64,000 bases of DNA from positions 1-64,000 of the forward strand of contig CAVTIV010000011.1 in the NCBI GenBank assembly GCA_963734865.1, given 5' to 3'. Origin of the DNA: CBDCUW01 sp963734865. GTDB lineage: Bacteria > Planctomycetota > Planctomycetia > Pirellulales > Pirellulaceae. Below the pieces are notes generated by a model that saw nothing but the letters and a program-made list of their open reading frames with translations, was not told the origin of the DNA and ran no database searches. How positions within the stretch are numbered: the stretch's first letter is position 1; the number at the start of each line of letters is the position of its first letter. Position numbers and translations under genes: made by a program. Shown here in pieces: positions 1 through 9,591 of this stretch.

Positions 1-2
1 AC

Positions 3-464
3 ATCGTGCTCCACTCGTTCACTGCCGGGCTCGAGTACCAGACGTGGACCCTCGAGAATGCTCGTGTGGTTTCTTACCACCTCCTCGACGACGCTGCATT
101 GGACATTCCTCAAGTGGAGTTGGCCTTTGGTTTCCAGGCGATCGAATCAACCTACATCACGTACGACGGACCTTCGCAGTCCGGTCGACAAACCTCACGT
201 TGGGATTTGGCGGGGGGCGAGTCGCAAGTCAGCGGAGGAGGTGCCGGCCCCGAAAGCTCGGAACACGGTGCGAATTTACTGAACATCGACGATTCGACGT
301 TGGCGATCCAGGCGTTCTCGTGTGGCGCGGAAGCGCCGTATGATTTCAGTGGCACAACTGCGCCGGCGGGGCGACCTGCAGCCGGAACTGTTCGTCGTTC
401 GATCCGACGTGACCAGTGCTGGCGGTTTGTTCGCCGACGTGGCCGGTGGCCGAAATCTGGGTGA
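3..464 (+). CDS. Giant surface protein, segment 1: Hcp-like domains (5' end outside window)
   Basis: This is the first visible part of a very large secreted protein that starts before the window. The reading frame is meaningful to about position 350, then the true frame moves to the next segment. Residues YQTWTLENARVVSYHLL followed by VELAFGF match the C-terminal strands of the Hcp fold (type VI tube protein family). A second copy then begins with an acidic GGES stretch and IDDSTLAIQAFSCGA, resembling the Hcp N-terminal half. No other type VI gene is present, so this is probably an Hcp-like domain borrowed by an adhesin. The family call rests on motif pattern only. Confidence 0.6.
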   Translation: MVLHSFTAGLEYQTWTLENARVVSYHLLDDAALDIPQVELAFGFQAIESTYITYDGPSQSGRQTSRWDLAGGESQVSGGGAGPESSEHGANLLNIDDSTLAIQAFSCGAEAPYDFSGTTAPAGRPAAGTVRRSIRRDQCWRFVRRRGRWPKSG

Positions 465-1239
465 CGTCGTGCTCCGGTTGTATAGTCCGGGCGGCGTTAT
501 TTACCAGACCTGGACCCTCGAGAACGCCGAGGTGGTTTCCTATCGCCTTCTGGACGAGGGCAAGTCCGAGACCAGTCCGCCCATGGTGGAATTGGCCTTC
601 GGCTTTAGCGACATCGCGACGACATTTCCGCCACCGTACGAAGGCAATCTCATCTCTGGAAACGCTACGGGCGTGTCGATCAGCGGCAGCGGCTCCACGG
701 CGAACATCGTCGTCGGCAACTTCATTGGCATCGACGCCAGCGGCGTGACGCGCTTGCCAAACAACCGCGATGGCGTTCGCATCGTCGATTCCAGCGGCAA
801 CAGGATTGGTGGCACACAGCTGGCTGAGCGAAACGTCATCTCGGGCAATGCGGGTGATGGCATCGCTATCGAGGGAGGTGCGAATCTTCCGTACCTGGTG
901 AGTGTCTGGAATGCCGAAGGTGATGCGGCGGACTCGTTGGGCGGAAACGACGGAGAGATCAATGGTGCCGGTTTCACGTCAGGTGTTCGTGGCGGACAGG
1001 CCTTCAATTTCGACGGTGTTGACGACTTTGTCCGTGTCTCACAGTCTCCGGAACTGGAATCCGATAACATCACGCTCGGGACCTGGATCCGGTCCAGCGG
1101 ACCTGCGAAACCGATTGAGTACTTTGCGGCGAAGGGCGGCCAACTGAACCGCGCCGCCTCCTGGCACTCTATCAGATTAACGGACAGGCATATTTCTACA
1201 TCTTCGACGGCACTGTCTTCGTTCGATCCGACGGTGTAG
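322..1239 (+). CDS. Giant surface protein, segment 2: Hcp-like, beta-helix, start of jelly roll
   Basis: This continues segment 1 after a +1 frame change near 350. Residues from about 20 to 110 complete the second Hcp-like domain (QPELFVVRSD, then YQTWTLENAEVVSYRLL and VELAFGF). Beta-helix repeats of the pattern NxISGNxxGxxIxG / NxVVGNFIGxDxSG / NRIGG follow. From about 895 a LamG/concanavalin-like jelly roll starts (GQAFNFDGVDDFVRVSQSPE). Homology leaves this frame near 1160, so the listed stop is not the true end. Shared repeat style with the following segments shows they are one gene. The protein is probably extracellular and adhesive or glycan-binding. Confidence 0.65.
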   Translation: MARKRRMISVAQLRRRGDLQPELFVVRSDVTSAGGLFADVAGGRNLGDVVLRLYSPGGVIYQTWTLENAEVVSYRLLDEGKSETSPPMVELAFGFSDIATTFPPPYEGNLISGNATGVSISGSGSTANIVVGNFIGIDASGVTRLPNNRDGVRIVDSSGNRIGGTQLAERNVISGNAGDGIAIEGGANLPYLVSVWNAEGDAADSLGGNDGEINGAGFTSGVRGGQAFNFDGVDDFVRVSQSPELESDNITLGTWIRSSGPAKPIEYFAAKGGQLNRAASWHSIRLTDRHISTSSTALSSFDPTV

Positions 1240-1871
1240 CGGCGGAGACTGTCTACGATGGCCAGTGGCATCAACTCACCGGCACTTATGATGGGCAATT
1301 CGTCAGGCTTTACGTCGACGGCATGGAAGTCGGCAACGGTACGCCGACCACTGTCCCGATCAAATATGACCTGGCTTCGTCAAACGACCTGTTCATCGGC
1401 AGCTACATCGACACAATCGAGGTAGATTACCATTTTTCCGGCGCGATCGACGAAGTGACTGTGTTCAGTGAGGCATTGACGCCTCAGCAGGTCGCCACTT
1501 TGTATATCACAGGTCCGACGGCCATCGGTGGCAACCAGGTTCAGGGCAACTACATCGGCACGACGGCCGACGGGATGTCAGGCCTCCGCAATGACGGCGC
1601 GGGAGTGAGCATCGTCGATTCCAGCGACAATCTCATTGGCGGACCAGAACTCGGATCGCGAAACGTCATCTCTGGAAACGACCTGTTCTATTATCAAAGC
1701 CCCGGCGTTTCGATCTCAGGACCGCTATCGACTGCTAATCGTGTCGTCGGCAACTTTATCGGACTGGCCGCCGACGGCGTGACCGCTGTGGGAAATGGAA
1801 TCGGAGTGATTGTTCAGGCACGCCGGCGGGCAATCTCATCGGCGGCACCACCGAATCCGAGCGAAATGTGA
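1161..1871 (+). CDS. Giant surface protein, segment 3: rest of jelly roll and beta-helix
   Basis: The open frame from 1161 continues the jelly roll directly (LALYQINGQAYFYIFDG, then GQWHQLTGTYDG and GAIDEVTVFSEAL), a classic LamG ending. The first ATG in this frame, at 1323, lies inside the domain and is not a real start. After about residue 120 the beta-helix repeats resume (NYIGTTADG, NLIGGPELGSRNVISGN). Homology leaves this frame near 1815, where the next segment takes over with GGTTESERNVISGN. It is one piece of a frame-interrupted gene. Confidence 0.65.
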   Translation: MALYQINGQAYFYIFDGTVFVRSDGVAAETVYDGQWHQLTGTYDGQFVRLYVDGMEVGNGTPTTVPIKYDLASSNDLFIGSYIDTIEVDYHFSGAIDEVTVFSEALTPQQVATLYITGPTAIGGNQVQGNYIGTTADGMSGLRNDGAGVSIVDSSDNLIGGPELGSRNVISGNDLFYYQSPGVSISGPLSTANRVVGNFIGLAADGVTAVGNGIGVIVQARRRAISSAAPPNPSEM

Positions 1872-4800
1872 TCTCCGGAAACAGCTGGTACAACGTCTTC
1901 CTTGCGAGCACGGAAGGGACAACGGTCCAGGGCAATTACATCGGCAGTGACTGGACCGGGACACAGATTGTTCCGGTTCGAGCACGCAACGGCATTCGTG
2001 TTTTTACCGATCGCGACAGTCTGATCGGCGGCACCGACCCCGGCGCGGGCAACGTCATTGTGGGAGCCTCCGAGGGCATCTTCCTTTCCAGTCGCTATCA
2101 GCCCACCCAAGGGACACGGATCCAAGGCAATCGCATTGGCACCACGGCGGACGGCCAACAGGCCCGCGCAAACATCACGGGTATTCTTGTGGACGGCTAC
2201 GTTGACACGAATGGCGTGACCCGCGACGTCTTCGATGTGCTCATCGGCGGCACCGAACCGGGAGCCGGTAACCTGATATCCGGCAGCCAGAACGACGGCA
2301 TCGTAGTAACTGGACCGGGCTCTGAAGGGATTGTCATCCAAGGCAACCAGATCGGTACCGACGTCGAAGGCGTGGACGCGTTGGGCAATGGCCAATCGGG
2401 CATCTTGATCAATGATGCGGGCGGCGTGCTCGTTGGCGGAACGGATGCGGGTGCCGGCAACCTCATCTCGGGCAACAATGGTGAGGGCATCACGATCACC
2501 GGCAACGCACCTTCCAGCAAGACGGAGCCGTTCGATCTGGCCCACGTTTCTGCTCTGCATGGTTGGAAAGGCTTTGGCAACACGGCTAATCGCGACGTTT
2601 TCGGGTTTTCGCAAACTCACTTTGTGAACACGTCTGATTTGTCGAGTGTCGAAGCGGGTGGGACATTTGCCCGTGCCAGCAGCGTTTTGGGCGAGACGTC
2701 CGATCCCGTCTCTTACTACGCGGATACTCGCCTGGGAGGCACCCTTACGCTCGACGATAACATTCATGCGGACGGTGAGTTGCTCATTACCGCGCTGAAT
2801 GATTTCGATGGTTCGGTCGAAATCGGATACTTGAATCAAAAGAGCGCCGCGGCGAGCCAGTATCGCAATCTTCTGAGCCTGCGAGTTGGCGAGCCCAGTT
2901 CCCCTCAAGGGACTGACGGTATTCGCATGTTCGCCGAGATCGTGTTGGCTGACGGGACGCGAGTGTTTGGCACTCCAGTCGCCACGCCGGTCGGCCTCGA
3001 CCCGAACGTGTTGTACACGTGGCGTTACGACTACGACCCCGACGGGGGCGCTAGCGGCCAGGGCGAGCTGGTTGTGGAGGTCTTCGCTGACGGCGCGTTG
3101 CTCGGCACGAGCACCGCGGAATTGACGGCGGCCCATCGCAGCATCGGCGCCAGCTTCGACGCCTTCGGTTTGCACAACGGCGGCCAGACGGTCAAATCCA
3201 AAAACCCCAATACGATCACGCTGTACATCGACAACGTGACTTACACTCGCGCCGCCGGTAACATCATCCAGGGGAATCTGATCGGCACCTCCGCTAATGG
3301 GATGTCCGCGTTGGGGAATGCGGAGTCCGGTGTACGCATCGACGACAGCCGCGGCAACCTGATTGGCGGTGCCATTGAAGCAGCTCGCAACGTCATCTCC
3401 GGCAACACGAGCAACGGAATTTCCATCACCGGTGGCTCCTCCAACGTGGTTCAAGGTAACTACATCGGCGTTGGCCGCGACGGTGTGACCCAATTAAGCA
3501 ACTTTGACGGTGTCCTGCTGAACAGCGCCAGCGAAACTCAGATTGGTGGTGCAACGTTGGAAGCTCGCAACATCATCTCCGGTAACAAGCGGTACGGTAT
3601 CGGAATCGGGGCCTCAAGTCTCACGACAATACAAGGCAACTGGATTGGAACGGACGCCTCTGGTACTGCGGCGGTTGGGAATGGTCTTTCCGGTATCGAG
3701 TTGATCGGTTACGCCACGGATACGCAGATCGGGGGAACAGTGCCGAGTTCGGGAAATCTGATCTCCGGTAATATCGGATACGGGGTACGCGTTTCCGGTT
3801 CCGGCGCCACTGAACGCACCCACATTGAAGGGAACCTGATCGGCACGACCGCCGACGGACAGGCTGCACTTGGAAACGGCATTGGCATTGACGTTCTGGC
3901 AACCGGCGGCAGCTACGTCTACGAGACGACCATTGGCGGTACAGAACCGGGCGCAGGGAATGTCATCTCCGGTAACTCCAAGCAGGGCATCCATGTCATC
4001 GGAACTGCCCCCGACGAGCAGGTCTTCATTCAAGGCAACCTGATCGGGACCGACATCGGCGGCGTCCATGCCCTGCCAAACGAGACCGGCGTGTTGATCC
4101 AGGATGCCAGCGGCGTACTTGTGGGCGGCATCGAAGACGGTGCCGGTAATCTGATCGCATTCAACACCCAGCAAGGCGTCTCGGTGAATGGCGATGCCGC
4201 GACCGGCAATACGATTCGCGGCAATTCGATTCACTCCAACGGTGGTCTCGGGATTGATCTGGGCGGCGACGGAGTGACTGCCAATGATATCCGGGACTTC
4301 GATTCCGGTCCGAATGATTTGCAGAATATCCCGGTGATCGGCCTGGCGCAAAACGGCGCGACCACGCGTGTGGCAGGAGTGCTGCACAGTTCCCCATTGA
4401 GTTCATTCACACTCGATTTCTATGCCATCACGGAAGCAGATCCGAGCGGTCATGGCGAAGGCGATCGGTGGCTCGGTTCGGGAGTCGTGACGACGGACGA
4501 AACCGGCAATGGCAGCTATGAATTCATCCTTGATGCTGCCACAAACGCAGAGCGGATCACCGCGACAGCGACCAATGCCAACGGCAGCACATCGGAGTTC
4601 TCTCAGTCGCTGTATGTCGAAGATATTCCTGCCAATACGCTTGTCGTGACCAATACGAACGACAGCGGAATCGGTTCGTTGCGCGAGGCGATTGTCGCAG
4701 CAAATCAAATTGGCGGCACCGATTCCGCCCGGATTTGGTTCCGACTTCCAACAACCGATCCTGGTTTTGTGGATGTCGATTCCGACCTTCCTGGTGGTGA

Positions 4801-6706
4801 CTCACTTCCGGATGTCTATCTGTTCGATCCACAGTCAGCGCTTCCGGCCTTGACCCGTGGCAATACGGAGATCGATGGGGAGTCGCAGTTCAAGCTTTCC
4901 GGCCGCGGAAAGAACCCCTTTGGACCGATGATTGTCCTGAACGGCAGCGGCATCACTGAAGCCGCGAATGGTCTGGCACTTGCATCATCGGGCAATTTCA
5001 TCCACGGGCTGACGATTCAGCAGTTCACCGGTGATGGAGTGTTGATCACAGAAGATGAGAACACCCTGACAGGCAACTACATCGGGACTGATGCCGTGGG
5101 TATGACGGCACAGGGCAACTATTCCGGGATCCTGATCGTCAATGCTGATCACAATCAGATCGGCGGCGGACTGCCTGGATCCGGAAACGTTCTCTCCGGT
5201 AACGCCGTGACGGGGATTCAGCTGCAGGGAGATTCGAACGACAACCGGATTCAGGGAAACCTGATCGGTACCGACGCTGCGGGCACGAGCCCGATCGGCA
5301 ATGGTGTGATCGGCATTGATGTGCTCGTGTTTTCCGATTCCAACATCATTGGCACCGATGGCGACGGACTGTTCGACGCGAGTGAAGGCAACGTGATCTC
5401 CGGCAACTCCGGCTGGGGCATTGAGATTCGCGGACTCAATCTTGGTCAACCGACGGACAATGTCATCGCCGGCAACAAGATCGGCGCGGATCTTACCGGC
5501 ACCGCAGCAGTGGGCAATGCCCTGGGCGGCATTCGCATCTGGGGCGGAGACGGCACCAGAATCGGCAGCGATGGCGATGGTGTCGGCGATGTCGACGAAA
5601 AGAATATCATCATCGCAAATGCCGATGATGGAATCTTTCTGCGTATCAACACCGTCAATACAGTGATCGCCGGTAATGAGATTGGTGCTATTTCCGACAG
5701 CGACCTGGCTGTTGGAAACCAGGGCAACGGAATCCACCTGCAGGACTCGACAGGAACCATCATCGGGGGAGATCAGGCCGTTGAACGCAACCTCATCTCC
5801 GGGAATGGAATCAACGGCATTCGGTTGTTGCGCTCGCCGAACAACACCATTCAGGGCAACTACGTCGGCACGACTTCCGATGGGATGTCCGCGTTGGGGA
5901 ACGCAGAGTCCGGTGTACGCATCGACGACAGCCGCGGCAACCAGATTGGCGGTGCAAATGAAGGAGCCCGCAACATCATTTCCGGTAACAGCGGGAACGG
6001 CATCTCGATTTTCGGCGGCTCAAACAACAACATCCAGGGCAACCACATCGGCACGACCGCTGATGGCTTATCCGCTCTGGGGAATGGCCTCGACGGTGTT
6101 GCAATTCTAGTGACGACCGGCGACGCCGTCGGCGGTATCGGAAACGTCATTGACCGCAACGTTATCTCGGCCAACGGATCCGCCGGTGTGTCGATCACGG
6201 CAACTGGACAGGGCAGTCAAGTATCAGCCGACAACATCATCACTGGAAATTTCATCGGTGCTGACAAGAGCGGAGCCGGGAGCTTGGGCAATAAAGTTGA
6301 CGGCGTTGTCATCAAAGTTTCCCCACACAATCGCGTGGGTGGGACATCGCCTGAGGAACGCAATGTCATCATCAATAATGGCCGTTTTGGAGTCCTGTTT
6401 GAAGAAACTGGCGGAAATTTTGTTGTTGGCAATTTTGTTGGTATCAATCCGTCCGGTCAGCAGCAGCAACATTCCATGGTGGCCGGGGTTGTGTTGCTCA
6501 ACGACGACAACAGCACGATCGGCGGCACGGTCCCGGGCAAGGGAATGTTATCTCGGGGAACGGCATCGGCGTTTGGATGTATGGATCGAACGTGGTTGAT
6601 AATGCCCGTGTCCAGGGTAACCGGATCGGCACCGATGAAGCTGGGCTTGTTGCGGTCCCGAATAACGTCGGTGTCAGGATCGACAACGGCCGAGAGATTC
6701 TGGTAG
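1868..6706 (+). CDS. Giant surface protein, segment 4: main beta-helix block
   Basis: This 1612-residue stretch is the bulk of the protein. It is mainly right-handed parallel beta-helix repeats, roughly 65-75 residues each, with recurring NVISGN, GNxIGT, LGNxxxGV and NLIGG motifs (pectate-lyase-like fold). A jelly-roll insert without helix repeats occupies about residues 215-460 (nucleotides 2520-3240). A NDSGIGSLREAIVAANQ motif near 4655-4700 matches the SLREAI motif that often introduces such helices, suggesting a second helix module starts there. No signal peptide is visible because the gene begins upstream. The frame is left near 6535. Function is probably surface adhesion or polysaccharide binding; no catalytic triad was recognised. 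Confidence 0.75.
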   Translation: MISGNSWYNVFLASTEGTTVQGNYIGSDWTGTQIVPVRARNGIRVFTDRDSLIGGTDPGAGNVIVGASEGIFLSSRYQPTQGTRIQGNRIGTTADGQQARANITGILVDGYVDTNGVTRDVFDVLIGGTEPGAGNLISGSQNDGIVVTGPGSEGIVIQGNQIGTDVEGVDALGNGQSGILINDAGGVLVGGTDAGAGNLISGNNGEGITITGNAPSSKTEPFDLAHVSALHGWKGFGNTANRDVFGFSQTHFVNTSDLSSVEAGGTFARASSVLGETSDPVSYYADTRLGGTLTLDDNIHADGELLITALNDFDGSVEIGYLNQKSAAASQYRNLLSLRVGEPSSPQGTDGIRMFAEIVLADGTRVFGTPVATPVGLDPNVLYTWRYDYDPDGGASGQGELVVEVFADGALLGTSTAELTAAHRSIGASFDAFGLHNGGQTVKSKNPNTITLYIDNVTYTRAAGNIIQGNLIGTSANGMSALGNAESGVRIDDSRGNLIGGAIEAARNVISGNTSNGISITGGSSNVVQGNYIGVGRDGVTQLSNFDGVLLNSASETQIGGATLEARNIISGNKRYGIGIGASSLTTIQGNWIGTDASGTAAVGNGLSGIELIGYATDTQIGGTVPSSGNLISGNIGYGVRVSGSGATERTHIEGNLIGTTADGQAALGNGIGIDVLATGGSYVYETTIGGTEPGAGNVISGNSKQGIHVIGTAPDEQVFIQGNLIGTDIGGVHALPNETGVLIQDASGVLVGGIEDGAGNLIAFNTQQGVSVNGDAATGNTIRGNSIHSNGGLGIDLGGDGVTANDIRDFDSGPNDLQNIPVIGLAQNGATTRVAGVLHSSPLSSFTLDFYAITEADPSGHGEGDRWLGSGVVTTDETGNGSYEFILDAATNAERITATATNANGSTSEFSQSLYVEDIPANTLVVTNTNDSGIGSLREAIVAANQIGGTDSARIWFRLPTTDPGFVDVDSDLPGGDSLPDVYLFDPQSALPALTRGNTEIDGESQFKLSGRGKNPFGPMIVLNGSGITEAANGLALASSGNFIHGLTIQQFTGDGVLITEDENTLTGNYIGTDAVGMTAQGNYSGILIVNADHNQIGGGLPGSGNVLSGNAVTGIQLQGDSNDNRIQGNLIGTDAAGTSPIGNGVIGIDVLVFSDSNIIGTDGDGLFDASEGNVISGNSGWGIEIRGLNLGQPTDNVIAGNKIGADLTGTAAVGNALGGIRIWGGDGTRIGSDGDGVGDVDEKNIIIANADDGIFLRINTVNTVIAGNEIGAISDSDLAVGNQGNGIHLQDSTGTIIGGDQAVERNLISGNGINGIRLLRSPNNTIQGNYVGTTSDGMSALGNAESGVRIDDSRGNQIGGANEGARNIISGNSGNGISIFGGSNNNIQGNHIGTTADGLSALGNGLDGVAILVTTGDAVGGIGNVIDRNVISANGSAGVSITATGQGSQVSADNIITGNFIGADKSGAGSLGNKVDGVVIKVSPHNRVGGTSPEERNVIINNGRFGVLFEETGGNFVVGNFVGINPSGQQQQHSMVAGVVLLNDDNSTIGGTVPGKGMLSRGTASAFGCMDRTWLIMPVSRVTGSAPMKLGLLRSRITSVSGSTTAERFW

Positions 6707-7776
6707 GCGGTCCGGACAAGAATGCGGGAAACATCATTTCCGGAAACTCCAGTGCCGGGATCTATGCATTGAGGGCGGGTGGTCAAGCGCTGCGTATTCA
6801 AGGCAACCGGGTGGGGACCGTCACGGATGGCGTCGATTCTCTGCCGAACGGTACCGGAATTCTTCTGCAAGACGCCACAGGTGCCCTCATCGGCGGTCAG
6901 GAGATAGCGGCCCAGAACCTCGTGGTCGGCAACGCATCCAACGGCATCCAGGTCAATGGCGGCTCGGCCAACACGATTCAGAACAACGTCGTTTCCGGTA
7001 ACCGCGGTTACGGCATCGCGATTCAAAACGGGTCCGGCAACATCCTGAATGGCAACTTTGTCGGCACGGACGCGACCGGCGCTTTGGATCGCGGCAACGG
7101 TCTGTCCGGTATTCTGCTGGAGGACGCCACAGGCAACACTGTCTCCGGTAACGTCATCTCAGGCAATGACGCCAACGGCGTATTCCTGGTCGGCAGCACG
7201 CCGACTACCGATATTGCGAACTTGATCGAAGCAAATCTCATCGGCACCGACGCATCCGGTATGCGGGACCTAGGAAACTCGCTGATGGGCGTACGCGTGG
7301 GTCAGGGAGTTGGTCCCATCATTCGTGGCAACGTTGTTTCCGGGAATGACAACGTCAACATCAACGTCGACACCACCGCCGGTCAGGTATTGATTGAAGA
7401 CAACCTGATCGGCACCAACATCACCGGCAATGCGGCACTGCTGGCGCCAGTAGGCTTCTCAACCGTTGGCGTGATACTTGTCGGCCACGACAACGTAGTG
7501 CGCGGCAATGTCATTTCCGCCAACCCAATCGACGGAGTGAACATCGACGGCTTGAACGTTCCAGATGGCCGCGGCAGCGGAAACGTCCTGCAGGAGAATC
7601 TGATCGGCGTCGGCCTGGATGGCATGACTCCGCTGGGCAACGGACGCTACGGCGTCCGTATCTGGCGAGGAGCCAGCAACAACTTGATCGGTACAAGCAG
7701 GAACCGACTCCAACACGAACGACAAAGGCAACGTGATCGCCTTCAATCCGCAGCAGGGCGTGCTGGTGGCCAATGA
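6577..7776 (+). CDS. Giant surface protein, segment 5: beta-helix
   Basis: This segment carries on the beta-helix repeats of segment 4 after a frame change near 6535 (GNRIGTDEAGLVAVPNNVGV, then NAGNIISGN). About six further repeat units are readable. The listed start is an internal codon. The frame is lost near 7700, where NLIGTSRNRLQ is out of register and the +1 frame gives NTNDKGNVIAFNPQQGV, the expected continuation. Composition and repeat spacing are the same as in the neighbouring segments. Confidence 0.65.
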   Translation: MYGSNVVDNARVQGNRIGTDEAGLVAVPNNVGVRIDNGREILVGGPDKNAGNIISGNSSAGIYALRAGGQALRIQGNRVGTVTDGVDSLPNGTGILLQDATGALIGGQEIAAQNLVVGNASNGIQVNGGSANTIQNNVVSGNRGYGIAIQNGSGNILNGNFVGTDATGALDRGNGLSGILLEDATGNTVSGNVISGNDANGVFLVGSTPTTDIANLIEANLIGTDASGMRDLGNSLMGVRVGQGVGPIIRGNVVSGNDNVNINVDTTAGQVLIEDNLIGTNITGNAALLAPVGFSTVGVILVGHDNVVRGNVISANPIDGVNIDGLNVPDGRGSGNVLQENLIGVGLDGMTPLGNGRYGVRIWRGASNNLIGTSRNRLQHERQRQRDRLQSAAGRAGGQ

Positions 7777-8140
7777 CGCCTCGATCGGCAACACGATCCG
7801 GGGTAATTCGATCCATTCCAATGGCGGGCTGGGAATCGATTTAGGCGCAGACCGCGTGACGCTCAATGACGCCTCGGATGCGGACACCGGCCCGAATCTG
7901 CTGCAGAATTTCCCGGAACTGAAGGCCGTTCGTGCCGGGGCGACAACTCTGGTCAACGGCACGCTGCGTAGCCTTCCTAATGCCACATTCTTGCTGGACT
8001 TCTATGCCAATGATCAACTCGATCCAACGGGCTATGGTGAAGGACGACGTTGGTTGGGGACCATCCAGCGCATTCCAACAGCCAAGGATTCGTTCAGTTT
8101 CGAGAGGAACTCCCCGGGGCAACCGTCGCAGGAGAATTGA
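7733..8140 (+). CDS. Giant surface protein, segment 6: end of beta-helix
   Basis: This short segment contains the last helix turns (GNSIHSNGGLGIDLG) and a beta-sandwich-like linker (FLLDFYANDQLDPTGYGEG). The linker closely parallels a stretch of segment 4 near nucleotides 4400-4620, so the protein has an internal module duplication: helix, SIHSNGGLGIDLG cap, then linker. The true frame changes again near 8100. Confidence 0.6.
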   Translation: MIAFNPQQGVLVANDASIGNTIRGNSIHSNGGLGIDLGADRVTLNDASDADTGPNLLQNFPELKAVRAGATTLVNGTLRSLPNATFLLDFYANDQLDPTGYGEGRRWLGTIQRIPTAKDSFSFERNSPGQPSQEN

Positions 8141-9591
8141 TCACCGCCACGGCGACCGACCCGGCCGGCAACACCTCTGAGTTTTCCAGCGGCTTCATGG
8201 CCACCGGAAAGAAAGACAAAAAGCTGATTGTCGGTGGTGGCTACACGGCCGACACGGTGCAACTGTTTCAAGGAAGCGTGATCGCGGTCATCAACGGAGA
8301 AACGTTCGAGTTCAAAGACGACGGCAGCACGGAAGTCGAAGTGCATCTGCTGGGCGGCGACGACACGCTCGTCTCGACGATTGCCAACAACACGGTGGCG
8401 TACGGCGGCGATGGCGATGACGATCTGCAGCTGGGATCCGGCAATGACCGGGCATATGGTGAAGCGGGAAATGACACACTGAGGCTCGGTGCCGGCAACG
8501 ACTTTGGCGACGGCGGCGACGGGAACGATCATGTGGATGGCCAATCCGGAAGCGACCAGGTGGTGACCGGAAACGGAACCGATACGGTCGTCACCGATGC
8601 CGACGACAACCTCGGCGACTTTGGCTTGCATATTGTCGCCCCCCACTCATTGACTGCCGACAGCGTGGCGGTTCGGGGACAGCAACTCACGCTTTCCGCC
8701 CAGTTTCCTGATTCCAGCAGCGCGGTGCACTGGAACTTTGGTGACGGCGGCGAAGCGGATGGACCGGAAGTCACGCACGTCTTCGCCAGCGAGGGAACGT
8801 ACCACGTTGAGCTGCAGGTGGTCGACTCCGCCGGGAATTCGACGACCATCGGCCGGGATCTGACCATCGGAGTGATTGCTCTGCAAGTCGATCCTGAAAA
8901 CCCGATGCTGACGGCCTTGGCGGTGGGGGGCACATTGCAGAACGACAACATTCAGATCGTCAAACACGGCAGCCGAGGCGAGATCAAGGTATTGCTCGAT
9001 GGTGAAAGCCTGGGCTTGTTCTCGCCCGACGGACACGTCTTGGTTTACGGACAAGACGGGGATGACCGAATTCACGCCAGTGGTTCGGTCCGCTTGGCTA
9101 CCTGGCTGTTTGGCGGTGCCGGAAACGACGACCTCAACGGTGGCAACGGCCCCAACGTGCTCGATGGTGGCGACGGTGACGATTTGCTGATTGGCGGCAG
9201 CGATCGCGACCTGCTGGTGGGTGGACCAGGACGCGATCAGTTGATCGGAAACGGTGGCGACGACATCCTCATTGGCGGTGAGTTGGTGTTTGCTCCGATT
9301 CAGGCCGATCAGGCGTTGGCGGCGATCACGCGTGAGTGGAACTCGGATCGCTGCTACGATCTCCGCGTGTCCAACTTGAAGGGTGTCGACCACTGCGAGT
9401 TTGACCAGCGAGCCAACGGTCAATTCTTCCTCAAGACGGAGGGCGATTTCGCCACCGTCGGTGATGATGAAGACGCGGACAAACTCACAGGCTCGGCTGG
9501 CGTCGACTGGTTCTTCGCCGATCTGGACGATGATCGACTGACGGACCGGCAGATCAAAAAGTTCTTCGAGGAGCTCCTATCGGAACTTTAG
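8050..9591 (+). CDS. Giant surface protein, C-terminal segment: RTX repeats and PKD domain
   Basis: From about residue 15 the frame continues the linker (ELITATATDPAGNTSEFSS). RTX-type calcium-binding nonapeptides (GGDGDDDLQLGSGND) occupy about residues 115-170. A PKD-like domain (VHWNFGDGG, VTHVFASEGTYHVELQV) covers about 200-280, and a second RTX block (GGAGNDDLNGGNGP, LDGGDGDDLLIGG) about 350-415. The tail, with ANGQFFL and GSAGVDWFFADLDDD, is typical of large planctomycete surface proteins. RTX repeats suggest type I-like secretion and calcium-dependent folding. The TAG stop coincides with the first bases of the IS terminal repeat, so the natural C-terminus may have been a few residues longer. 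Confidence 0.7.
   Translation: MVGDHPAHSNSQGFVQFREELPGATVAGELITATATDPAGNTSEFSSGFMATGKKDKKLIVGGGYTADTVQLFQGSVIAVINGETFEFKDDGSTEVEVHLLGGDDTLVSTIANNTVAYGGDGDDDLQLGSGNDRAYGEAGNDTLRLGAGNDFGDGGDGNDHVDGQSGSDQVVTGNGTDTVVTDADDNLGDFGLHIVAPHSLTADSVAVRGQQLTLSAQFPDSSSAVHWNFGDGGEADGPEVTHVFASEGTYHVELQVVDSAGNSTTIGRDLTIGVIALQVDPENPMLTALAVGGTLQNDNIQIVKHGSRGEIKVLLDGESLGLFSPDGHVLVYGQDGDDRIHASGSVRLATWLFGGAGNDDLNGGNGPNVLDGGDGDDLLIGGSDRDLLVGGPGRDQLIGNGGDDILIGGELVFAPIQADQALAAITREWNSDRCYDLRVSNLKGVDHCEFDQRANGQFFLKTEGDFATVGDDEDADKLTGSAGVDWFFADLDDDRLTDRQIKKFFEELLSEL

Noticed and set aside
3..650. Type VI secretion locus
   Set aside because: Only an Hcp-like domain within an adhesin is present; no sheath, baseplate, VgrG or ATPase gene is in the window.
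1814..3493. Long minus-strand open frame (559 codons) opposite the beta-helix gene
   Set aside because: It is the antisense of regular beta-helix repeats with high GC3; its own residues show no domain, start signal or ribosome site.
4985..5737. Minus-strand open frame of 250 codons
   Set aside because: Same antisense effect of the repeat-coding strand.
1868..7776. Regular DNA repeats that might suggest CRISPR or satellite DNA
   Set aside because: The period follows protein repeat length (65-75 codons) and the copies diverge at synonymous sites, so they are coding repeats.
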